This document shows, one piece after another, positions 13,768-20,867 of a stretch of DNA of 22,908 nt. A model generated the notes under the pieces. The model searched no databases, was not told the DNA's origin, and worked only from the letters and a program-made list of their open reading frames with translations. The position numbers and the translations under genes were made by a program. Positions within the stretch are counted from its first letter, which is position 1. Each line of letters starts with the position of its first letter. The stretch spans positions 1 to 22,908 of the forward strand of contig DCYK01000016.1 in NCBI GenBank assembly GCA_002331045.1. Direction: 5' to 3'. This stretch comes from Candidatus Saccharibacteria bacterium UBA2112 (lineage in GTDB: Bacteria > Patescibacteriota > Saccharimonadia > Saccharimonadales > Saccharimonadaceae).

Positions 13768-14250
13768 CTAATTCGACCATACTCCCCACCGGTCGGTGTA
13801 GCTCGGGTTTGGGTCATGCATTGATTCGGGAATGTTGGAATATTCGCCAGCTGGTATTGAGGGCTGATAAAGTCGTTTCAGTTCGTACCATGTGCCAGCG
13901 GTATCACTACGATAAATATACGTATTATTAGTATTCGAACCCGTTGGGCCATCGGTGATTTCTGGTAATTTGCTCATAAACTCTGGTACAACACCAGGTA
14001 TGAAGTTATTGCCTGCCGAACGCTGATATAGCCAACCACCCCCCGTATTTGGATATGTACCATTTTTAGCGTAATACAGTTCAATTGCTTTTTGCATTGT
14101 TTTGATATCGCTAATCTTGGCAGTCGCTCGAGCGCTATCCTGAATACCGTTATAGGCGACAATCACGATTGCTGCCAAAATACCAATCACAACGACCACG
14201 ATCAGTAGTTCAACGATGGTGAAACCGGATTGTTTTTTGCTTATGATCAT
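13768..14250 (-). CDS. Type IV pilin-like protein (upstream copy)
   Basis: The 160-residue protein has the leader MIISKKQSG, cleavage before Phe10 (G-FTIVE), Glu at mature position 5, and the same hydrophobic helix as its neighbour. A second helix (KISDIKTMQKAIELYYAKNGTYP) follows, as in major pseudopilins and pilins with the NGTYP turn. The globular part is rich in Asn, Gly, Ser and Tyr and, unlike the neighbour, lacks cysteine, so the two subunits are probably not interchangeable. The start is taken at ATG 14250; an in-frame GTG two codons earlier (14256) is possible and nearer the AAAGGA. It follows pyrG by 42 bases and may be read through from it. Confidence 0.92.
   Translation of the reverse strand: MIISKKQSGFTIVELLIVVVVIGILAAIVIVAYNGIQDSARATAKISDIKTMQKAIELYYAKNGTYPNTGGGWLYQRSAGNNFIPGVVPEFMSKLPEITDGPTGSNTNNTYIYRSDTAGTWYELKRLYQPSIPAGEYSNIPESMHDPNPSYTDRWGVWSN
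14174..14202. repeat. 29-bp direct repeat within the pilin helix, copy 2
   Basis: Identical to 13655-13683 in the neighbouring pilin gene. It marks a past duplication or conversion of the N-terminal coding segment. Confidence 0.9.
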
Positions 14251-14292
14251 GCCCACACTTTCCTTTAGGACTAGTTTACCATATGCACTTAC

Positions 14293-15894
14293 CTACTGTT
14301 CGACGACAGATTTGATGAGTCCAACAAAAAGCGGATGTGGATGGTCGGGACGAGATTTGAGTTCTGGATGCGCCTGCGTGCCAATCATGTAGGGGTGATC
14401 AATTGCTTCAACAAATTCAACCAACTTACCGTCTGGCGAGGTGCCGCTGATCTTGATTCCGCCCTTTTCGATTGCTTCGGTGAACTGCTGATTCACTTCA
14501 TAGCGATGACGGTGACGTTCGACAACTGTGGCAGTACCATATGTCTGTGCCGTCTTAGTGCCCTGATGTAGCTTTGCATCATAATTACCTAGACGAAGCG
14601 TACCCCCCGTTGATTCTTTGCCCTCTTGGCCCTCCATGATGTATACCACATTGTGTGGTGTATCCTTATCAAACTCATTACTATGCGCGTCAACCAAGCC
14701 TCCTCGTCGTGCCGCCGCAATCACGGCAACCTGCAACCCTAAGCATAGACCAAGATACGGTTTTTTGTGCTCTAACGCATAGGTTGCAGCAGCAATTTTG
14801 CCGGGAATACCGCGCTCACCAAAGCCACCCGGCACCAATAATGCATCGACACTAGCAAAGTCATCATCAGTCGCAGTTTCAGCATTAATCCATTTAATAT
14901 CCACGCCAACGCTTTCTTGCCAACCGGCTGCCTTGAGCGCCTCTAGTACGGAAATATAGGTATCTTCGTTGTCGACGTATTTTGCCACCAGGCCTACCGT
15001 TACCCGCTTGTCATGCTGAGTATTCTGCGCGACAACAATCTTCTCCCACTTGGACAGGTCCGGTTGTTTGTGGTTACTAGTAAATGCGCTAATGACATCA
15101 TGAATCCCGCTCGAGGCAATGGTAATCGGTACCTGAAAAACTGTCGATGCATTAGCCAACTGCACAACGGCGTTTTCGCTCACACCACTAAACTGACTGA
15201 TCTTGTGGGCAATGCTGGTAGGTGCCGGCTCGTCAGTTCGTACAATCACGCAATCTGGCACGATACCAAAGCCACGCAGATCCATGAGTGCATTCTGCGC
15301 TGGCTTCGACTTAAATTCTTTACTCGTCCCAATAAACGGTACATAGACCACGTGGACATACAGGCAGTTTTCGCGACCAACACGTCCCGAAAACTCGCGA
15401 ATCGCCTCGACAAAACTCAGACCCTCGTAGTCACCTACCGTCCCGCCAATCTCAACGATATGCACGTCCGCGCCATCAGCGGCGAGTTCTATCGCATCCT
15501 GAATTGCCCCCGTAAGGTGCGGGACCAGCTGCACTGTCTTACCACCAAACTTACCGGCACGTTCATCGTTGATGAGATTTTGCAACAAGCGCCCACTGAG
15601 CGTTGCGTTCTTTTGTGTTAATTCCAAATCCAAAAAACGCTCGTAGTGTCCTAGATCCAAATCTGTTTCGGCACCATCAATCGTGACAAAGCACTCGCCA
15701 TGTTCGGCGGGATTTAAAAGACCCGCATCCACATTCAGATACGGATCACACTTTTGAATCGACACGCTGAGACCTTTTGCCTGCAATACTGCACCAATAC
15801 TTGCTGCACTGATGCCTTTACCGACACCGGATAATACCCCACCAGTAACAAATATAAACTTCTGCTGTTTCCCCATAGGTTTCGTCTCTCCCAT
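14293..15894 (-). CDS. pyrG: CTP synthase
   Basis: CTP synthase aminates UTP to CTP, using ammonia from glutamine. The 533-residue protein has the synthetase domain at the N-terminus (KFIFVTGGVLSGVGKGI with its P-loop-like GVGKG, then DGAETDLDLGHYERF and EIGGTVGDYE). The glutamine amidotransferase domain is C-terminal, with the nucleophile elbow PYLGLCLGLQ (Cys384) and the His509/Glu511 pair (AHPELKSRP). The first ATG (15894) lies 8 bases after a TGC-TATAAT, like other near-leaderless genes here. A second ATG at 15876 sits behind GGGAGA and gives a start closer to the family N-terminus; either is possible. It is followed by the pilin genes on the same strand. Confidence 0.97.
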   Translation of the reverse strand: MGETKPMGKQQKFIFVTGGVLSGVGKGISAASIGAVLQAKGLSVSIQKCDPYLNVDAGLLNPAEHGECFVTIDGAETDLDLGHYERFLDLELTQKNATLSGRLLQNLINDERAGKFGGKTVQLVPHLTGAIQDAIELAADGADVHIVEIGGTVGDYEGLSFVEAIREFSGRVGRENCLYVHVVYVPFIGTSKEFKSKPAQNALMDLRGFGIVPDCVIVRTDEPAPTSIAHKISQFSGVSENAVVQLANASTVFQVPITIASSGIHDVISAFTSNHKQPDLSKWEKIVVAQNTQHDKRVTVGLVAKYVDNEDTYISVLEALKAAGWQESVGVDIKWINAETATDDDFASVDALLVPGGFGERGIPGKIAAATYALEHKKPYLGLCLGLQVAVIAAARRGGLVDAHSNEFDKDTPHNVVYIMEGQEGKESTGGTLRLGNYDAKLHQGTKTAQTYGTATVVERHRHRYEVNQQFTEAIEKGGIKISGTSPDGKLVEFVEAIDHPYMIGTQAHPELKSRPDHPHPLFVGLIKSVVEQ

Positions 15895-15902
15895 GGGGTT
15901 TC

Positions 15903-15911
15903 ATTATAGCA
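15903..15911 (-). promoter_or_regulatory. Extended -10 of pyrG
   Basis: TGC-TATAAT on the minus strand, 8 bases before the first pyrG ATG and 26 before the second. The -35 is poor, so the extended -10 probably carries promoter strength. Confidence 0.65.
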
Positions 15912-15948
15912 TTATCGGACAGAAGCGACGAGAAGATTATTGGTTGGC

Positions 15949-17898
15949 TTAAATGTATGTCCTCGTGGACATATAGTCACTTGTTGCCCTGCTGATACTG
16001 TCAGCAATAGGACGCCATGTATCATTATAGAAATTCGATGACGCATGACTGACTGTTTCTGATCCGAATCCAGTCACCGACGGAACTACCCCAAGTGCAG
16101 TCAAACCGACAGCACCAAATCCGCCAACTACAGCAACTCGCTTGCCTAGTTCACGCGCTGTATCTTTATCAACCTGCTTTAATAGTTCGCGTATACCAAT
16201 GCGATACGGCATCACCTCACCTAGATTATCGGTCGGTTCACCGTTTTCTTCGGCCCACTGTCGTCGTGCTCTTTGCATAGCTACTTCACGATCAATTCTC
16301 TGCAAGAGCTCTTTTTGAGGTAATCGTTTTGTCATTTCAGGCAGCCCACGCGTTCTGCTATCAATTTTTGCGGCCGTCACTGCGGAACCAGCGAGTACCA
16401 CTCCCGACGCAATACCACCGGTCATTAAACCAAGTCCAACACCAGCAACAGCGACACCACCAAGCTTCCATAGTGTTCGCTTGCGCTTTTCCTTGTCTTT
16501 GAATTCCATCGAGCTAAGTGCTTTCGTCAGTCGAGCCATGCGTGTTTCTTGCATCCTTTTAGTAATTTCGCTGCGCAAGTTATACACTTCATCTTGCATT
16601 GATTTTGTACGCATACTGCTATATATCTCAAGCTGCTGCTCCTCTGAACCAATTATCTCTCCGTTTGCATGAGCCTCTTGAATATCAGCATTGGATTTTG
16701 CATGCGTCAATCGCGCAAAATCATCCTCTAGCTCTCGTATCTTTTTGTGCCTGTCAATATTCAGGAGCTTGCGCAGGACAAAACGACCGAGACCACCACC
16801 CCTCTGTTCCTCAAGTTCCTCGAATTTTCGCTCGGCGACATCATTGCCAAATCGCCACCGCATAAATCGTTTACCGATATCGTTATTGCGAATAATTTTC
16901 GACTTTTCTTTCGCTAGTTTATCAACGACACCTAGGTGGGTGATGCTTTTCTCTTCACCAAATTCCTGCTTTTCGGTATAGCCGTACAGTTCTTTATTAA
17001 TAGCATCACGTTGTCGCTTTCGTGCTGCCGCGCGGGCCGCATATACCTGCGCTTCGGCTCGTTGCCGTTCCTGCTCTTTACCCGCTTTGCTATAACCTTC
17101 GACAGCCCGATAGTCCAATTGCGAATCAGATCCTAGCTTCCAGGTATTGTTCGCCCGATTACTGGGACGCCCAAACTTATTATCCGCAATAATCTCCCAC
17201 GCTTCGGTCAATATCCGGGCTTCCTTATCATAGTCATCAATATTTGCAGTGGCCCGCTGCGCTTCTTCCTCTGTGGCGCTTCCTTCTGCAAGTGCACGGT
17301 GCGTACTAACATATTCTTCGGCAGCTGGATCTGATGGAATTTCTCCGCCCGTCCCAAGGAAAAACGTCAACACATCAATTTGATGCTCAAGTTCGCGCTG
17401 TTTTCGCGTCTCACCGTCCTGCTCCGCTTTATCACGCTGCGTTTCTAAGTCTTTCTGTATAGTACGAACATTCTGCTGTATAGCCTTCTCGCCACGCAAG
17501 TCACCGGCTGTTTTTAACTTTTGTTCATCAATACGGCCAGAAGCCTCGTTTAACGCTGTTTCAACCTGAATATGTTGGAGGAATCGCGCTTCGTAGAGCT
17601 GATATTCATTTGCGGGACGTTCAGTAGCGCGCAACTCGTCAATAAGCTCAAGTAGCTCGCTACCGCCATCCATTCCTGCATTGGGGTCAAACATGCTCGC
17701 GACCTGGGCCTTTTCATACCCGGCACGATGGAAGGAACGGCGCCACGCCCGTGCAACATCAATAACTTGCGCCGCTGGATCCTGATCCTTCACGCTCAGT
17801 CGTTCAGGCTGTTTTTGCTGCTCATGAGCAGGGGCGTCACCAGTGGTGGGTTCGTGATTCTTTTTGCCAGATCGAGGCGTACTTTTGTTGACTGCCAT
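15949..17898 (-). CDS. Large charged coiled-coil protein with two Gly-rich membrane segments, unknown function
   Basis: The 649-residue protein belongs to no family I know. The first 45 residues are polar and likely disordered. About 130-175 and 275-330 are strongly charged helical stretches that should form coiled coils (IQKDLETQRDKAEQDGE; KEQERQRAEAQVYAARAAARK). Basic and acidic helices continue to about 475. Two hydrophobic Gly/Ala-rich segments follow (about 477-510, GVAVAGVGLGLMTGGIASGVV, and about 588-611, VAVVGGFGAVGLTALGVV), with about 75 residues between them. Such Gly-rich segments could insert in a membrane as a hairpin. The longer frame to 17937 would start within its promoter, so ATG 17898 is used. 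Its palindromic promoter matches that of the 531-residue gene. Confidence 0.8.
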   Translation of the reverse strand: MAVNKSTPRSGKKNHEPTTGDAPAHEQQKQPERLSVKDQDPAAQVIDVARAWRRSFHRAGYEKAQVASMFDPNAGMDGGSELLELIDELRATERPANEYQLYEARFLQHIQVETALNEASGRIDEQKLKTAGDLRGEKAIQQNVRTIQKDLETQRDKAEQDGETRKQRELEHQIDVLTFFLGTGGEIPSDPAAEEYVSTHRALAEGSATEEEAQRATANIDDYDKEARILTEAWEIIADNKFGRPSNRANNTWKLGSDSQLDYRAVEGYSKAGKEQERQRAEAQVYAARAAARKRQRDAINKELYGYTEKQEFGEEKSITHLGVVDKLAKEKSKIIRNNDIGKRFMRWRFGNDVAERKFEELEEQRGGGLGRFVLRKLLNIDRHKKIRELEDDFARLTHAKSNADIQEAHANGEIIGSEEQQLEIYSSMRTKSMQDEVYNLRSEITKRMQETRMARLTKALSSMEFKDKEKRKRTLWKLGGVAVAGVGLGLMTGGIASGVVLAGSAVTAAKIDSRTRGLPEMTKRLPQKELLQRIDREVAMQRARRQWAEENGEPTDNLGEVMPYRIGIRELLKQVDKDTARELGKRVAVVGGFGAVGLTALGVVPSVTGFGSETVSHASSNFYNDTWRPIADSISRATSDYMSTRTYI

Positions 17899-17927
17899 GT
17901 GTATGTTCTTATGCTTATACAGTTTAC

Positions 17928-17956
17928 ATAATAGCAAAAAATTGACAAAAAGTCAA
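17928..17956 (-). promoter_or_regulatory. Promoter of the 649-residue unknown gene
   Basis: TTGACT (17956-17951) and TATTAT (17933-17928) on the minus strand are 17 bases apart, with TGC directly before the -10. The start site should be near 17921, giving a leader of about 22 bases that lacks a clear ribosome-binding site. Confidence 0.82.
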
Positions 17957-17957
17957 T
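17941..17957. promoter_or_regulatory. TTGAC-N5-GTCAA operator candidate, copy 2
   Basis: ATTGAC-N5-GTCAAT is a perfect 6-bp inverted repeat with a 5-base spacer. One arm forms the -35 box, exactly as in copy 1 at 9528-9542. Confidence 0.6.
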
Positions 17958-17975
17958 AGTAAGCATGAGTATAAA

Positions 17976-19262
17976 TTAGTTCGTCGCAGCGTCTATAATA
18001 TCGCGTGCTTTACTACCTTTGGCATACATCTGAATACTGGTATCGGCCCGCCAAGCTGACTGTAACGGTGCCAAGATCTCCCAAGCTCGCAACACCTCGC
18101 CACTACTGGCAAAAAGGCTTTTTTGGCCCGTGATAGCATCAACTAGTACCTGCTCGTACGCCTCGGGGAGACGGGTGTCTGACGGATACATGTAACTAAG
18201 CTTCTGATGCTCGACCTCTCGTTCATAACCAGCTTTCTTGGTGAGGAGATCGATCTGAATCCCCTCATCGGGCTGAATTTTGAAAATCAAACAATTACTC
18301 TGTGCCTCGTGCGTACGCTTAAAGTACACTCTGACCTCTGTTTTTTTACGGTTGAGCGCCTTACCCGTCGTCAATGCCAACGGCACACCTTGCCAGTGAG
18401 GATCAGTTGACTCTAGCTGCAACGAAACAAAGGTCTCAACAACACTCTCCGTATTGTTCACCTCCTGAGCATACCCCTCATATTGCGCATGGACACTTTT
18501 TGCTGGATCGGCCGGTTGCACTGATTCTAGTGCCATCAAGCGCAGTCCTGGTAAACTATCCCAATTTAGTTGATCTGGAATGTCTGATAGTGTCAAAGCA
18601 AGGAGTTGCATCAGGTGTCCTTGTACAATGTCTCGTAATGCTCCCGTCTGCTCGTAAAACGCTGCCCTTCCCTCGATATCGTTTGATTCCAGCGCAATTA
18701 CTTCTATCCGGTCGACGTATTCTCGACTCCACAGATGGCGAAAAATGGCATTTGTCGCACGAAACATCACGATATTTTGCGCCATCTCCTTTGCCAAATA
18801 GTGGTCGATGCGATATACCTGTGTCTCATCGAAATGGTTTGCTGTATGATCAATCATTGCTTGGGCGCTCATCAGATCCGTACCAAACGGTTTTTCCAGT
18901 AGTAATTTATTACGTGGGGTATTCAGGCCTGCTTGGCCAAGATTTTCGATGATACCGGCCGCAGACTCTGGTGGAACAGATAGGTAAAATAGCACCTGTT
19001 CATCCTCGCCCGCTCCTATATAGTCGCGTAGCCGTTGGTACTCATCACCGTTTGTCAGATCCATCTGAAACAGCGACGTTGTCCCGGCCAACTGATGATG
19101 GTGATCACCCAGTACTTGGTACTGCTCGACTTCACGGCGCGATACACCAATGATTGATAACTCACCCACATCACCCGCCTCGATAATATTCGCCAAGGCC
19201 GGCAACAGCTTATGCTGTGCCAGATGACCAGTAATACCAAAGATGACGAGTGTTGTCTTCAT
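17976..19262 (-). CDS. zwf: Glucose-6-phosphate 1-dehydrogenase
   Basis: Zwf oxidises glucose-6-phosphate to the 6-phosphogluconolactone with reduction of NADP, the first step of the oxidative pentose phosphate route. The N-terminal dinucleotide fold starts at once (TLVIFGITGHLAQHKLLPAL). EKPFG is at 123-127, the active-site segment RIDHYLAKE at 151-159 (Asp153, His154), and FYEQTGALRDIVQGHLMQ places the catalytic base at His216. The usual Gly of RIDHYLGKE is Ala157. At 428 residues it is shorter than the common 470-500. A TATACT lies 6 bases before the ATG, predicting a leaderless mRNA. No 6-phosphogluconate dehydrogenase lies beside it. The gene is divergent from an unknown gene 72 bases away. 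Confidence 0.95.
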   Translation of the reverse strand: MKTTLVIFGITGHLAQHKLLPALANIIEAGDVGELSIIGVSRREVEQYQVLGDHHHQLAGTTSLFQMDLTNGDEYQRLRDYIGAGEDEQVLFYLSVPPESAAGIIENLGQAGLNTPRNKLLLEKPFGTDLMSAQAMIDHTANHFDETQVYRIDHYLAKEMAQNIVMFRATNAIFRHLWSREYVDRIEVIALESNDIEGRAAFYEQTGALRDIVQGHLMQLLALTLSDIPDQLNWDSLPGLRLMALESVQPADPAKSVHAQYEGYAQEVNNTESVVETFVSLQLESTDPHWQGVPLALTTGKALNRKKTEVRVYFKRTHEAQSNCLIFKIQPDEGIQIDLLTKKAGYEREVEHQKLSYMYPSDTRLPEAYEQVLVDAITGQKSLFASSGEVLRAWEILAPLQSAWRADTSIQMYAKGSKARDIIDAATN

Positions 19263-19268
19263 ATATCT

Positions 19269-19274
19269 AGTATA
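19269..19274 (-). promoter_or_regulatory. -10 element of zwf
   Basis: TATACT on the minus strand, exactly 6 bases before the zwf ATG. No good -35 is seen at normal spacing. Confidence 0.6.
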
Positions 19275-19299
19275 CAGTGCTTTACAGTGTCACGTATGG

Positions 19300-19328
19300 T
19301 TGTGTTTTAATTAATAATATTGTATAAT
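19300..19328 (+). promoter_or_regulatory. Promoter of the 19335 gene
   Basis: TTGTGT (19300-19305, partial -35) and TATAAT (19323-19328) are 17 bases apart. The -10 ends 6 bases before the ATG at 19335, implying a leaderless mRNA. It shares a 72-base intergenic region with the divergent zwf promoter. Confidence 0.7.
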
Positions 19329-19334
19329 AAAATC

Positions 19335-20045
19335 ATGTCAGAGATGACTTTTGATTTTTCTCCGGAAACGAGCGCTGTTGAATATGTGGCGCCTGATTTT
19401 CGTTCTTCCTACACCCTGCAGCCTCATGTACTTGCAGAATTGGGATATCCAGTTAAGGTGGAACGTCTCCCATCACATTCCGATGAGGTACAGCGAGCAT
19501 ACCCATCAGATTATGAATTCATAAGAAGCACAGAAGTGTATGATTTTATGTTTAGGATATCGTATGACCGTGACTTTGCGGACTATATCGAAGATTTGAG
19601 CGCTCCAGGGATCGCATTCGGTGTATCGGCAATCGATCATCCTGATGATTACTGGATTAGACGGGATCAGGAAATTCTATCGCACCATCCCGTTCAACTA
19701 TTACACTATGTTAACTTTGGACGAGTGGGCGAAGTCGCTGTATTCCTTAGTAGCGGTTATATTGCCCATTCACGCGATGACTATCCTGTTGAAAAGATAA
19801 CTCAGCAAGCATTTATGACTACATTTGAGCAACTTCTCGATTTGGCGGATAAATATCCCGACGAGGAATACGATGAGGTTGCAGCACAAGCAATAGAGGA
19901 GCATGGTAATCTTTATGGAGTCTTGTACAAAAAAGGTGTACGCTCTCTCAACCCAGAACAAATGGCAGGAATTATCGCTGATTACTATCGTTCAGTCGAA
20001 GAAAAATATCCTGAGTTTAGGGCATTCAAAAACATATCGCGTTAA
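19335..20045 (+). CDS. Unknown cytoplasmic protein
   Basis: I do not recognise this 236-residue protein. It is acidic and rich in Tyr, Asp and Glu, with no membrane segment or signal. Segments include PSDYEFIRSTEVYDFMFRISYD (about 58-79) and a helical C-terminal half with FEQLLDLADKYPDEEYDEVAAQ. The frame is open from 19320, but the TATAAT ends at 19328, so the ATG at 19335 is the likely start. Its end overlaps the convergent deoxyribosyltransferase-like gene by 4 bases, so their 3' ends are antisense to each other. Confidence 0.75.
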   Translation: MSEMTFDFSPETSAVEYVAPDFRSSYTLQPHVLAELGYPVKVERLPSHSDEVQRAYPSDYEFIRSTEVYDFMFRISYDRDFADYIEDLSAPGIAFGVSAIDHPDDYWIRRDQEILSHHPVQLLHYVNFGRVGEVAVFLSSGYIAHSRDDYPVEKITQQAFMTTFEQLLDLADKYPDEEYDEVAAQAIEEHGNLYGVLYKKGVRSLNPEQMAGIIADYYRSVEEKYPEFRAFKNISR

Positions 20046-20755
20046 AGCGAAAACTTCATTTTACTAAGAATAAACAGTGCTAGCAGCCAATAGCCGACCG
20101 TCCAACCAATCGCCGCAGTTGTACCAATCATATTGAACAGCCCGTAACCAGCCCACCACGCAAGTGCCAGCGGAATATAGACGACAATCCGATCAAACGC
20201 ACGCATCGTCGCAGAAAAATGTCGAACGACTAGCCAATACGCAATCGCCCCAATCGGTGCGAGTAGTAACGAGATTTGCGCCAAACCATACGCAATGACA
20301 GCGCCGACCAACAGAAACATGACCAGTAGTGTTGTTTTGTCCGTCACGTTAAAATTGCGATCGATATCATACTGTTTTAGCTGCCTAGTCAGATCATCAT
20401 AATCCTGATAGCTAATGATTTTTGACGCAATTCCATCGAATACCGGCTTGTGTATTACCCCTGTTTTTTGCACCACGACAATAGGTTTTCGCAGCGCATA
20501 CGCAATACCTGCCTCGACAACCCTACCGCCTGTCGGATGATCAGACACATCAACGAGTAACATGTCGCAGGAACCAATTTCGTCGCGCGCCCGATCCCAC
20601 AGCTCCTTGGGATCATCGAATTTTTTCTCGTAGTTCTCGATATCCCGCGTAAAGTTAAAGTCCTTTAACCGCGCGTTTTTGACAGCCTTACAGAGCGCCT
20701 CGATTTCTCTTTTGTTTTCGGCACCCTTGAAGCGCGATGTCACATAAACTTTCAT
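20042..20755 (-). CDS. Nucleoside deoxyribosyltransferase-like domain fused to four membrane helices
   Basis: The 237-residue protein has an N-terminal domain (about 1-130) that reads like the nucleoside 2-deoxyribosyltransferase/DRHyd fold. It has MKVYVTSRFKG at the start, CDMLLVDVSDHPTGGRVVEAGIAYALRKPIVVV in the core, and Glu81 where the catalytic nucleophile is expected. This superfamily splits or transfers the glycosidic bond of nucleosides and nucleotides. The C-terminal half (about 140-235) has four hydrophobic segments (about 142-160, 161-178, 187-207 and 213-231). The enzyme head would thus sit on the membrane. Nucleotide salvage or a nucleotide-cleaving effector are both possible; neither is shown by the neighbours. 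A TGC-TATAAT lies 8 bases before the ATG. Confidence 0.8.
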   Translation of the reverse strand: MKVYVTSRFKGAENKREIEALCKAVKNARLKDFNFTRDIENYEKKFDDPKELWDRARDEIGSCDMLLVDVSDHPTGGRVVEAGIAYALRKPIVVVQKTGVIHKPVFDGIASKIISYQDYDDLTRQLKQYDIDRNFNVTDKTTLLVMFLLVGAVIAYGLAQISLLLAPIGAIAYWLVVRHFSATMRAFDRIVVYIPLALAWWAGYGLFNMIGTTAAIGWTVGYWLLALFILSKMKFSL

Positions 20756-20763
20756 TATGACCC

Positions 20764-20772
20764 ATTATAGCA
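20764..20772 (-). promoter_or_regulatory. Extended -10 of the deoxyribosyltransferase-like gene
   Basis: TGC-TATAAT on the minus strand, 8 bases before the ATG at 20755, predicting a leader of one or two bases. Confidence 0.65.
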
Positions 20773-20793
20773 GTCCCTTTGCCCCTTATTAGA

Positions 20794-20822
20794 TTGACAT
20801 ATATAATAAAAGTTGCTATAAT
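20794..20822 (+). promoter_or_regulatory. Perfect consensus promoter of GC-rich island B
   Basis: TTGACA (20794-20799) and TATAAT (20817-20822) are exactly 17 bases apart, with TGC before the -10. Transcription should begin near 20829, leaving a leader of about 39 bases. Confidence 0.92.
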
Positions 20823-20829
20823 AAACATA

Positions 20830-20860
20830 CACCTATTCTGGTGCGAACCTATGGGAAGGA
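20830..20860 (+). promoter_or_regulatory. Leader hairpin, CGAACC box and ribosome-binding site of island B
   Basis: A CACC-TATTCT-GGTG hairpin (20830-20843) is followed directly by CGAACC (20844-20849) and then AAGGA (20856-20860), 7 bases before the ATG. The same order is present at 10993-11020 in island A. Confidence 0.5.
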
Positions 20861-20867
20861 CCATCCT

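Noticed and set aside
15013..15621. 202-codon open frame on the plus strand
   Set aside because: It lies wholly antisense to conserved pyrG coding sequence and has no promoter or ribosome-binding site.
18374..18952. 192-codon open frame on the plus strand
   Set aside because: It is antisense to zwf, whose motifs fix the coding strand; no family features in the translation.
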